Source: Streptomyces sp. CT34 (lineage in GTDB: Bacteria; Actinomycetota; Actinomycetes; Streptomycetales; Streptomycetaceae). Taken from it: 64,000 bases of DNA. Position numbers and translations under genes: made by a program. Below are positions 50,600 through 57,930 of this stretch, in pieces. The stretch spans positions 5,747,359 to 5,811,358 of the forward strand of contig NZ_KN708638.1 in the NCBI RefSeq assembly GCF_000805335.1, in the 5' to 3' direction. Positions within the stretch are counted from its first letter, which is position 1, and every line of letters begins with the position of its first letter. The notes beneath the pieces were generated by a model, which had not been told where the DNA came from, did no database searches, and saw only the letters and a program-made list of their open reading frames with translations.

Positions 50600-51745
50600 T
50601 CAGCTCACCGTGAGCCGGAGAATCCGGTCATCCCCCTCGCGGGGCTTGCCGCGTCCGTCCGTATTGCCGGTGACCAGCCACAACGCCCCGTCGTCGGCCG
50701 CCACCACGGTCCGCAGCCGCCCGTACCGGCCCGGCAGAAAAGCCTGCGGCGCGGCCACCGGTTTCGTCCCGTTCAACGCGATCCGCCACAGCCGCTCGCC
50801 ACGCGGCGCCGCCACCCAGATCGAGCCCTTGGCGTACGCGATCCCGCCGGGCGAGGCGTCGGCGGACTTCCACCGGACGACCGGCCCGGCGAACGTGCCG
50901 CCCGCGCCCCCCGGCCGGCCATGGTTCCTCCCCGGCTCGATCAGATCGATCCCGCCCCCCACGTCCTGCCCCGACTCCGAGGCCCACAGCCGCCGGTCGC
51001 CGTCCCAGGCCAGCCCCTCCACATCGCCGTGGCCGTAGTCGTACACCACCGAGTCGGCCTCGGGGTTGCCGTGCACCGGCTCGCCGTCCGGGGTCATCCG
51101 CAGGATCTTCCCGGCCGGCGACTTCTTGTCCTGGGCCAGCCGCTTGTCACCGGTCTCACCGGTACCCGCGTAGAGCATCTTGTCCGGGCCGAAGGCGATC
51201 CGCCCGCCGTTGTGGACCTGACCCTTGGGGATGTCCTTGAAAATCGTGTTGGGCGCGCCCAGTTGGTTGCCCGGCGCCCGCTTCTCGTCGTAGATCATCC
51301 GCGCGATCCGGTTGTCGGACGCGGTGGTGAAGTACGCGTAGACCTCGTGGTCGGCGCCGAACGTCGAGGGCACCGCCAGCCCCAGCAGCCCGCCCTCGCC
51401 CCCCGGGTCCACACCCGGCACCGACCCCAGCCCGGTGACCTTGCCGTCGCGCGCCGCGACCCGGACGATCTTCCCGGTGTCCCGCTCGCCGACCAGCAGG
51501 TCCCCGCCGGGCAGCACCGCGACACCCCACGGCGACTTCAGACCGGTGGCCAGCACCCCGGCGACCCGCACGGTGCCCCTGGCCGGCGGCACCACCGCCG
51601 ACGGACTCGGCGAGGACGCCCCGGTACGCTTGCCCGCCCCGCCGGACCCCGCACCACCCCCCGCCACCCCACCTCCGGACGAGCACCCCGCCGCCAGGAG
51701 CAGCGAAACAGCGGCCAACACGGCGGTCCTGGAACGGCGTTGCAC
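50600..51745 (-). CDS. Lipoprotein, glucose/sorbosone dehydrogenase-like (PQQ-type propeller)
   Basis: 381 residues from the GTG at 51745 with GAGAGGA ahead; an ATG at 51805 would precede the signal. Lipoprotein signal ends LLLAAGC, with Cys21. A Gly/Ser linker follows. The beta-propeller has GVLATGLKSPWGVAVLPGGDLLVGERDTGKIVRV, GGEGGLLGLAVPSTF, KGQVHNGGRIAFGPDKMLYAGTGE, DYGHGDVEGLAWDGDRRLWASESGQ. These are the usual repeats of soluble PQQ-dependent aldose dehydrogenases; His and Arg residues of that site (VHNGG, YGHGDVEGLAWD) are present. Substrate and whether PQQ is used are not known. Confidence 0.9.
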   Translation of the reverse strand: MQRRSRTAVLAAVSLLLAAGCSSGGGVAGGGAGSGGAGKRTGASSPSPSAVVPPARGTVRVAGVLATGLKSPWGVAVLPGGDLLVGERDTGKIVRVAARDGKVTGLGSVPGVDPGGEGGLLGLAVPSTFGADHEVYAYFTTASDNRIARMIYDEKRAPGNQLGAPNTIFKDIPKGQVHNGGRIAFGPDKMLYAGTGETGDKRLAQDKKSPAGKILRMTPDGEPVHGNPEADSVVYDYGHGDVEGLAWDGDRRLWASESGQDVGGGIDLIEPGRNHGRPGGAGGTFAGPVVRWKSADASPGGIAYAKGSIWVAAPRGERLWRIALNGTKPVAAPQAFLPGRYGRLRTVVAADDGALWLVTGNTDGRGKPREGDDRILRLTVS

Positions 51746-51859
51746 GGCAGCGGTCCTCTCGTCGTCGGCGGGACAAGGACACCACCTCCCCCCGAGCGCT
51801 CCCACTCACACCAGCCCCCACCTACCGGTCTTTCCTCCCCTCCACGGGAGGGGGCGGGG

Positions 51860-51916
51860 CGGAGGGGCAGGGTGTCCGGACTGCTTCGCTTTACGTCCGG
51901 ACACCCTGCCCCTCCG
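51860..51916. terminator. Hairpin with a 22-bp perfect stem
   Basis: Bases 51860-51881 pair without mismatch with 51895-51916; the 13-nt loop is TGCTTCGCTTTAC. It lies between the lipoprotein gene start and the repeat array. It could end transcription from the aldo/keto reductase gene, although it is far longer than needed, and may be part of the repeat element. Confidence 0.7.
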
Positions 51917-51953
51917 GCCCGTCACCGCACCCGACAGCCCCGCGCAGCGGCCC

Positions 51954-52399
51954 CGCCCGCCGCAGGCGCAACGGCGGGAAAGCCAACAACGTCGGGCGAG
52001 GCAAAGCGCAGCGGAAGGGCAGCGGCCCCGCCCGCCGCAGGCGCAACGGCGACAAACCCCCACGGCGGGACGGCCGACAACGTGGTAAGCCGCCCCGCCG
52101 CAGGCGCACGGCGGGACAGCCAACAGCATCGGGCGAGGCAAAGCGCAGCGGACGGGCCGCACCCGGAATCGTCGAAAGCCGCCCGCCGCAGGCGCAACGG
52201 CGACAAACCCCCACGGCGGGACGGCCGACAACGTGGTAAGCCGCCCACCGCAGGCGCACGGCGGGGCAGCCAACAACGTGGGAGGCCGGCCAAGCGCAGC
52301 GGAGCGGCGGGACAGCCAACAACGTGGGAGGCCGGCCAAGCGCAGCGGAACGGCGGGACGGCCAACAACGTGGGGCGCCGGCCAAGCGCAGCGGAACGG
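51954..52399. repeat. Intergenic mosaic repeat array, period about 46 bp, seven cores
   Basis: A core beginning CGGCGGGA and ending GCC(A/G)ACAACGT occurs at 51972, 52063, 52109, 52214, 52259, 52305 and 52351; the third is degenerate (AACAGCAT). Spacings are 91, 46, 105, 45, 46 and 46. Cores are joined by one of two linkers: CCGCAGGCGCA or CAAGCGCAGCGG. A larger unit of about 100 bp (52029-52128) recurs 151 bp later (52180-52279) nearly unchanged. Three 46-bp units (52268, 52314, 52360) end at the aldo/keto reductase stop codon. CCGCCG...CGGCGG inside each unit can form hairpins. 46 is not a multiple of three, so it is not a protein repeat. Confidence 0.85.
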
Positions 52400-53440
52400 T
52401 CAGTCCCAAGACCCCCGCCCCCGCGGCAGTAACGCGATCTCCCTCAGGTCCTCCTGAGTAAGCATCAGCTCCGCCGCCTTGGCGTTCTGTGCCGCCCAGC
52501 GTTCCTTCTTCGTACCCGGTACGGGGACCACATGGCGGCCCTGGGCCAGCACCCAGGCCAGCGCCACCTGCCCCGGGGTCGCCCCGTGCCGGGCGCCGAC
52601 CCGGCGCAGCCCGGCCACCACCGGCTGGTTGGCGGCCATCATCTCGGCGGTGAAGCGCGGATGGCGGGCCCGTATGTCCTCCGGTTCGAAGCCCTGGCCG
52701 GGGGTGAGGGTGCCGGTCAGGTAGCCGTTGCCCAGCGGCATCGCCGCCAGGAAGCCCACCCCGCGCGACTCGCACCACGGGAGCAGCTCCTCCAGCGCCT
52801 CCGGCGACCACACCGACAGCTCCGCCTGCACGCTGCTGACCGGGAACACCTGCTGGATCCGCTCCAGTTGGCGCAGCGTCCCGTCGTGCATCCGCGACCG
52901 GGGGCGCCCCCGCACCCCGGCCGCCCGCGGCTCCGTACGCGCCGTGCGCGGCGGTCGCACGGCGCGCGCGCCGACCGCGCACAGGCCCAGCGACCGCACC
53001 TTCCCGGCCGCCACCAGCTCCGCCATCGCCCCCCAGGTCTCCTCGATGGGCACTTCGGGGTCGGCGCGGTGGAGCTGGTAGAGGTCGATGCGGTCGGTCT
53101 GGAGGCGGCGCAGCGAGGCGTCGCAGGCGCGCTTGATGTAGCCGGGCCGCCCGTTGGCGACGATGTGCTGGTCCCCGGCCAGCAGCCCGCACTTGGTGGA
53201 CACGAACGCGTCCTGGCGCCGCACCTTGAGCGCCCGGCCCACCAGCAGCTCGTTGGTGAACGGGCCGTACATATCGGCGGTGTCCAGCAGGCTGCACCCC
53301 CGGTCGAGCGCGGCGTGCAGGGTCCGCAGCGAGCCCTCCCCGCTGCGCTGCGACTCGGTGTACCCCCAGCTCATCGGCATGCAGCCGAGCCCGATTGCGC
53401 CCACTTCGAGGGCTGCCGCGCCGATTGTCCTGCGCTCCAC
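52400..53440 (-). CDS. Aldo/keto reductase with basic insertion
   Basis: 346 residues, GTG start (MERRTIGAAALEVGAIGLGCMPMSWGY). Catalytic tetrad Asp53, Tyr58, Lys83 and His124 (LLDTADMYG, STKCG, YQLHR). It reduces aldehydes or ketones with NADPH; the family is the Tas/YakC-like (AKR13) group. Residues 157-184 (GARAVRPPRTARTEP, then AAGVRGRPRSRM) are an Arg/Pro-rich stretch between SLGLCA and HDGTLRQLERI. There homologues usually have a short GLSE/NVS-like loop, so this looks like an expansion. The stop lies directly against the repeat array. Divergent from the next gene with an 88-bp shared promoter region. Confidence 0.92.
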   Translation of the reverse strand: MERRTIGAAALEVGAIGLGCMPMSWGYTESQRSGEGSLRTLHAALDRGCSLLDTADMYGPFTNELLVGRALKVRRQDAFVSTKCGLLAGDQHIVANGRPGYIKRACDASLRRLQTDRIDLYQLHRADPEVPIEETWGAMAELVAAGKVRSLGLCAVGARAVRPPRTARTEPRAAGVRGRPRSRMHDGTLRQLERIQQVFPVSSVQAELSVWSPEALEELLPWCESRGVGFLAAMPLGNGYLTGTLTPGQGFEPEDIRARHPRFTAEMMAANQPVVAGLRRVGARHGATPGQVALAWVLAQGRHVVPVPGTKKERWAAQNAKAAELMLTQEDLREIALLPRGRGSWD

Positions 53441-53489
53441 CTGGTCGTGCCTCCGTCCCCTCGCCCCCGATCAAGGGCCAGTCCAAACT

Positions 53490-53528
53490 AACGTCTGAAC
53501 CAAACGTCTCTTCGCATAGCCTCAGGTC
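53490..53528. promoter_or_regulatory. Divergent promoter region with AACGTCT repeats
   Basis: AACGTCT occurs at 53490-53496 and 53503-53509 (13 bp apart), between the aldo/keto reductase and dehydrogenase genes. TAGCCT (53517-53522) lies 6 nt before the dehydrogenase ATG: leaderless. On the other strand, TAGTTT may serve the reductase. Confidence 0.5.
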
Positions 53529-54521
53529 ATGGCAACAACAGACCCGCACGCGACCGCCGGCGACGTATGGCTTCCGATCCCTCCCGACGAGATCGACGGC
53601 CTTCCCGACGGCCTGAGTTACGTCCACTGGGACGCCGGCCCGGACTATCCGGCCGACCCCGACCGCTGCGTCTTCTACGCCGTCCCCTACCTGAGGCGGA
53701 CCGACGTCTGTCTGCGCCCGCTGCCGCGGATGGGCCGGGTGCGGGTGGTGCAGGCCCTGACCGCCGGGGTCGAGAACCTGCTGCCGGGGCTGTCCCGAAT
53801 GCCGTCCGGTGCGCTGCTGTGCAACGCCCGCGGGCTGCACGACGCCAGCACCGCCGAGCTCGCGCTCACCCTGATCCTGGCGTCGCTGCGCGGCATCCCG
53901 GACTTCGTCCGGGCCCAGGACGCGGGGGAGTGGCGGACCGGGTTCCGGCCGGCACTTGCCGACAAGTCGGTGCTCATTGTGGGCTATGGTTCGATCGGCA
54001 GTGCCATCGAGGACCGGCTCACGCCTTTCGAGTGCGCGCGGGTGACGCGCATCGCGCGCACCGCACGTGACACCGTGCGCGGTCCGGTGCATCCACTCTC
54101 CGAGCTGACCGCCCTCTTGCCCGCGGCGGACGTCGTCGTGGTGGCCACTCCGCTGACCGACGAGACCCGTGGCCTGGTAGGACGCGATTTCCTGGCCCGG
54201 ATGAAGGACGGCGCACTGCTCGTCAACATCGCCCGCGGTCCGGTCGTCGACACGCCGGCGCTACTCGCCGAACTGACGTCGGGACGGCTCCGCGCGGCCC
54301 TCGATGTCACCGATCCGGAACCCCTCCCCGCGGGCCATCCGCTGTGGCACGCTCCCGGCGTGCTCATCACTCCTCACGTCGGTGGTCCCAGCTCTGCGTT
54401 TCTGCCCCGTGCGAAGCGGCTGCTGTGCGAGCAGCTGGCGCTTTTCGCGGCCGGCGAACCCGTACGGAACGTGGTCGCGACCGCCCCCGGGCGGGTTGCG
54501 GGTCGCTCTACGAAGCCGTAG
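53529..54521 (+). CDS. D-isomer specific 2-hydroxyacid dehydrogenase
   Basis: 330 residues. NAD(P) fold with VGYGSIGSAIEDRL (GxGxxG), the Arg in LVNIARGPVVDT and the His in ITPHVGGPSSAF are present. The Glu of the usual catalytic relay is in LDVTDPEPLPAGHPLW. It reduces 2-keto acids or oxidises 2-hydroxy acids; substrate unknown. It shares a divergent promoter with an aldo/keto reductase, so both may answer the same carbonyl signal. It lies 168 bp upstream of the second cyclic-di-GMP protein. Confidence 0.92.
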   Translation: MATTDPHATAGDVWLPIPPDEIDGLPDGLSYVHWDAGPDYPADPDRCVFYAVPYLRRTDVCLRPLPRMGRVRVVQALTAGVENLLPGLSRMPSGALLCNARGLHDASTAELALTLILASLRGIPDFVRAQDAGEWRTGFRPALADKSVLIVGYGSIGSAIEDRLTPFECARVTRIARTARDTVRGPVHPLSELTALLPAADVVVVATPLTDETRGLVGRDFLARMKDGALLVNIARGPVVDTPALLAELTSGRLRAALDVTDPEPLPAGHPLWHAPGVLITPHVGGPSSAFLPRAKRLLCEQLALFAAGEPVRNVVATAPGRVAGRSTKP

Positions 54522-54554
54522 GACTGCGAGGGGTGTTCACTCTTCGGAGGGATG

Positions 54555-54567
54555 TCACGCTGTGTAG
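54555..54567 (+). promoter_or_regulatory. BldD-box-like sequence
   Basis: TCACGCTGTGTAG matches the BldD consensus as I recall it (TNACNCWGNGTNA) in all but the last base. It lies about 120 bp before the GGDEF gene. BldD is the cyclic-di-GMP-responsive master repressor of Streptomyces development. Confidence 0.35.
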
Positions 54568-54688
54568 AGAGGCTATGTCCCTGAGTGACGGATCTGGTGT
54601 ATCGTCCCGAGCGGGGATCGCGCCGGGATCGTGACGGCGCGGTACGAAAGATCCGGAACCGAGGGGGGCGACGGGCGATGTACATCCG

Positions 54689-57600
54689 ATGGATGATCCG
54701 CGAGACACGCGATCCACGAGCGCCCGCGGCAATGCCACAGGAACCCCGGGTGCGCCGGTCCCGAAGCGGTCCGTCGCGGGTGAACGGGAGAGACCGGTGA
54801 GCGCGCCGGGGGCGACGCTCTCGCGGACGCCCGCGCAGGTCGGCGGTCAGCCGAGCGCCGTCCCGCAGATCGCGCTGGCCGCCGTCTGCGGCGGCTACGC
54901 CATCGGCGCCTCCGTGGGCTGGGGATCGGCGTATCTCGCCATGTTCATGGGGGACTTCGGGCTCAGCCTGGCCGCCCTCGTCGCGGCCGTCTCCTGCGGT
55001 GTGTACGCCCGCAGGTACCACACCCCCTTCCGCCCGGCCTGGATGCTGTTCGCCGTCTCGTCCGGGATGGCCGGTCTCGGCAACGCCGTCTGGGGCTGGT
55101 ACGAGGTCGTCAAGGGGGCCACCGTGCCCAGCCCCTCGCTGGCCGACTTCTGCTTCCTGCTGTTCGCGCCGCCGGCCATCGTGGGGCTGCTGGTGCTCGC
55201 CAAGCGGCCGGTGACCCGGGCCGGTTGGGTCTGCCTGGGGCTCGACGCCTGGCTGATCGCCGGCTCGCTGCTGACCCTCTCCTGGAGTCTCGCGCTCGCG
55301 CACACCGCGCACTTCCACGGCCGCTCGGTCGCCCAGAGCGCGCTGTCGCTGGCGTATCCGCTGCTGGACATCGTGCTGGTGAGCATGGTGCTGGCGCTGC
55401 ACTTCCGGCGCTCCTCGGTGCACCGCTCCGCGGTCAACACCGCGATCGCCGCACTGGCGTTGACGGTGCTGTGCGACGCGCTGTTCAGCTCGCCGCTGCT
55501 GCGCGAGCACTACCGCTCCGGCCAGATCCTGGACGCCGGCTGGTTCGCCGGCTCGATGCTGCTCGCGTACGCCCCGTGGGTGGCCCGCCGCTCCGGCCGC
55601 GAGCTCGTCGGCGAGCCCGCCGAGCAGGCCGTGCGCCGCCCGCAGCCGCCCCCCGGCAGCCGCCCCATCGCGGGCTCGCTGGCGGCGCTCACGCCGTATC
55701 TGGCCGCCGCCGTGTGCACCCTGGGCATCCTGACCAACGTCCTGGACGGGCGGCGGATCGACCGCGTGGTGCTCTTCACCGGCTGCGCGGTCGTCCTGGC
55801 GCTGGTCGTCCGGCAGGGCATCATGCTGCTCGACAACATCACCCTCACGCAGGAACTGGCCCAGAAGGAGAACCACTTCCGCTCCCTGGTCCAGGGCTCC
55901 AGCGACGTCATCATGATCGCCGCCCCCACCGGTGTGCTGCGCTACGTCAGCCCGGCCGCCGCCGGCGTCTACGGCCGCGACGCGGAGGAGCTGGTCGGCT
56001 CCGAGCTGGCCTCGCTGATCCACCCCGAGGACCTGGGGCGGGTGGTCCACGAGGTCCGCCGGTTCCTCGCCGCCTCGCCCGAGGCCGAGCCGACCACCCG
56101 TATCGAATGCCGCTTCCGGGCCGGCGAGCAGCGCTCCGGCGGCGACGGCTGGCTGAACGTCGAGTCCACCGTCAACCGCCACCACGGCGGCCTGATCTTC
56201 AACTCCCGCGATGTCACCGAGCGGGTCCGGCTCCAGGCCCAGCTCCAGCACAACGCCTCGCACGACGCGCTCACCGACCTGCCCAACCGCGCGCTGTTCA
56301 CCGAACGCGTCACCAAGGCCGTCACCGGCCGCCGCGCCAGCGACCACGACACCGCCGTGCTCTACATCGACCTGGACGGCTTCAAGCAGGTCAACGACAC
56401 CATCGGGCACCAGGCGGGCGACGAGCTCCTGGTGCAGGCGGCCCGCCGGCTGGCCGAATCGGTGCGGGCCGGCGACATAGCGGCCCGGCTGGGCGGCGAC
56501 GAGTTCGCCGCGCTGATCACCGGCGACGGCACCCGCGACCGGGCGGCCCGCGAGCACCGCATCCACGAGATCGCCGACCGGCTGCGTATCAGGCTCTCCG
56601 AGCCGTACCGCATCGACGGGCGGGACGTCCGGGTCGCGGCCAGCATCGGAGTCGCCTTCGCCGAACCGGGCATCAGCCCGTCCGGCCTGCTGCGCAACGC
56701 CGACCTGGCGATGTACCGCGCCAAGCAGGCCGGCAAGGGCCGGGTCGAGCTGTACGCCCCGCAGATGCAGGACGAGGTCACGCACCGCGCCGAGCTCGCC
56801 ACGAAGCTGCGGACCGCCCTGCACGACGGGGAGTTCGCGCTGCTGCACCAGCCGGTGGTCGAGCTGGCCAGTGGGCGGATCACCGCGGTCGCCGCGCAGG
56901 CCCGCTGGCGCTCCGCCGAGGGCATCCTCTTCACCCCCGCCGAGTTCCTCCGCGTCGGCGCCCGCGGGCGGCTCACCGACGAGGACGGCGAGCGGGCCGC
57001 GGAGCTGGGCCGCTGGCAGCTGGAGGAGGCGGTCGCGCAGGCCGCGACGCGGCACCGCGCCGGCCACAAGGCACCGGTCGCGGTCCGGCTCTCCGCCCGC
57101 CGGCTGCTGGACCGCTCGCTGCCCCCCAAGAGCATCGAGGCGCTGCTCGTCCGGCACGGCCTCCCCTCGGGGGCGCTGGTGCTGGAGTTGTCCGAAAGCG
57201 ATCCCCGCGTCCCGCTCGACGACCTGGAGCGCCGGCTGACCGCGCTCCGCCGGCTCGGCGTACGGATCGCGCTGGACGCCTTCGGCAGCGGCTGCGCCGC
57301 GATGGGGGCGCTGCGCCGGCTGCCCGTCGACGTGCTGCGGCTGGACCGCGAGCTGATCGACGGGGTGGTGGAATCCCCCCGGGTGCACAAGATCACCGCA
57401 GGGCTGCTGCGGATCGCCTCCGACCTCGGCATGAAGTCGGTCGCGGAGGGCGTCGATCTGCCCGAGCAGGTGCTCGCGCTCCGCTCCATGGGGTGCACCC
57501 ACGGCCAGGGCATGGCCTTCTCCGGGCCGCTGGAAGAGCACCGGCTGCGGCGGGCGCTGACCCGGGGGAGCTACCCGGTCCCGGACCTGACGGGCCCCGG

Positions 57601-57721
57601 CCGGGCGGTGGTGCTCAGCGGCAGCGGCCTGCCCGCCCGCCACGGCGGCGCGGCCGGCCCGGACACCCGGGCTCATCCCCCGTTGCGCTCAAATAGTGAG
57701 ACCTCCGTCCCACCCACTTGA
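54689..57721 (+). CDS. Membrane PAS-GGDEF protein with degenerate EAL domain
   Basis: 1010 residues. Eight or so membrane helices (about 55-385) with a long external region, PAS (about 395-510, HFRSLVQGSSDVIMIAAPTG), GGDEF (525-690) with intact GGDEF at 602-606, then an EAL-like domain (710-960). In the latter the EAL triplet is Ala735-Ala736-Gln737 before the conserved Arg-Trp; DDFGTGYSSL is replaced by LDAFGSGCAAM and the KIDRSF strand reads RLDRELI. The metal-binding residues are thus gone: it should make, not break, cyclic-di-GMP, and the dead EAL may bind nucleotide or protein. From memory S. coelicolor has a cyclic-di-GMP gene at this place before ilvB. Confidence 0.9.
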   Translation: MDDPRDTRSTSARGNATGTPGAPVPKRSVAGERERPVSAPGATLSRTPAQVGGQPSAVPQIALAAVCGGYAIGASVGWGSAYLAMFMGDFGLSLAALVAAVSCGVYARRYHTPFRPAWMLFAVSSGMAGLGNAVWGWYEVVKGATVPSPSLADFCFLLFAPPAIVGLLVLAKRPVTRAGWVCLGLDAWLIAGSLLTLSWSLALAHTAHFHGRSVAQSALSLAYPLLDIVLVSMVLALHFRRSSVHRSAVNTAIAALALTVLCDALFSSPLLREHYRSGQILDAGWFAGSMLLAYAPWVARRSGRELVGEPAEQAVRRPQPPPGSRPIAGSLAALTPYLAAAVCTLGILTNVLDGRRIDRVVLFTGCAVVLALVVRQGIMLLDNITLTQELAQKENHFRSLVQGSSDVIMIAAPTGVLRYVSPAAAGVYGRDAEELVGSELASLIHPEDLGRVVHEVRRFLAASPEAEPTTRIECRFRAGEQRSGGDGWLNVESTVNRHHGGLIFNSRDVTERVRLQAQLQHNASHDALTDLPNRALFTERVTKAVTGRRASDHDTAVLYIDLDGFKQVNDTIGHQAGDELLVQAARRLAESVRAGDIAARLGGDEFAALITGDGTRDRAAREHRIHEIADRLRIRLSEPYRIDGRDVRVAASIGVAFAEPGISPSGLLRNADLAMYRAKQAGKGRVELYAPQMQDEVTHRAELATKLRTALHDGEFALLHQPVVELASGRITAVAAQARWRSAEGILFTPAEFLRVGARGRLTDEDGERAAELGRWQLEEAVAQAATRHRAGHKAPVAVRLSARRLLDRSLPPKSIEALLVRHGLPSGALVLELSESDPRVPLDDLERRLTALRRLGVRIALDAFGSGCAAMGALRRLPVDVLRLDRELIDGVVESPRVHKITAGLLRIASDLGMKSVAEGVDLPEQVLALRSMGCTHGQGMAFSGPLEEHRLRRALTRGSYPVPDLTGPGRAVVLSGSGLPARHGGAAGPDTRAHPPLRSNSETSVPPT

Positions 57722-57754
57722 CACTCAGTGCGCGCCGGGGGGAGGGTCAGTTCC

Positions 57755-57796
57755 ATGCGCACCCGAATTCTCGTACTTGGAAAGCGCGTCGGCTGA
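57755..57796 (+). CDS. ilvB leader peptide
   Basis: 13 residues, MRTRILVLGKRVG. GGGAGGG precedes the ATG. Of the residues, Ile, Leu, Val, Leu and Val are the regulating amino acids of the operon. Starvation for them would stall the ribosome in the leader and alter folding of the hairpins that follow. This is the standard attenuation design for branched-chain amino-acid operons, and small peptides of this kind are known ahead of actinobacterial ilvB. Confidence 0.88.
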   Translation: MRTRILVLGKRVG

Positions 57797-57873
57797 AGCT
57801 GGGCCCCTGACGAAGCCCAGCTGACCACACCGGCGCGCTCCCCTCGCTTGCCTCACGGCACGAGGGGTTTTTT
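57797..57873 (+). terminator. ilvB attenuator
   Basis: AGCTGGGC (57797-57804) pairs with GCCCAGCT (57815-57822) just after the leader-peptide stop. CCCCTCG (57840-57846) pairs with CGAGGGG (57861-57867), with inner TGCC/GGCA, followed by TTTTTT (57868-57873). The last is a textbook terminator, upstream of ilvB. Confidence 0.9.
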
Positions 57874-57930
57874 GTTGCACAGCAACCTCACAAATCCCGT
57901 CAAAACCCTCAGCTTCGAGAAGAGACGCAG

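Noticed and set aside
51806..52368. Open frames with repeated peptides across the repeat array
   Set aside because: The 46-bp period shifts frame at each unit, and no start signal exists; treated as non-coding repeats.
51954..52399. CRISPR array
   Set aside because: Linkers between cores are repeated, not unique, and no cas genes are present.
54374..57676. An 1100-residue open frame on the minus strand
   Set aside because: It lies opposite the PAS-GGDEF gene, has no domain or ribosome site, and is the usual antisense shadow in GC-rich coding DNA.
57722..57930. T-box riboswitch before ilvB
   Set aside because: No T-box core; a leader peptide rich in Ile/Leu/Val plus terminator explains the region.
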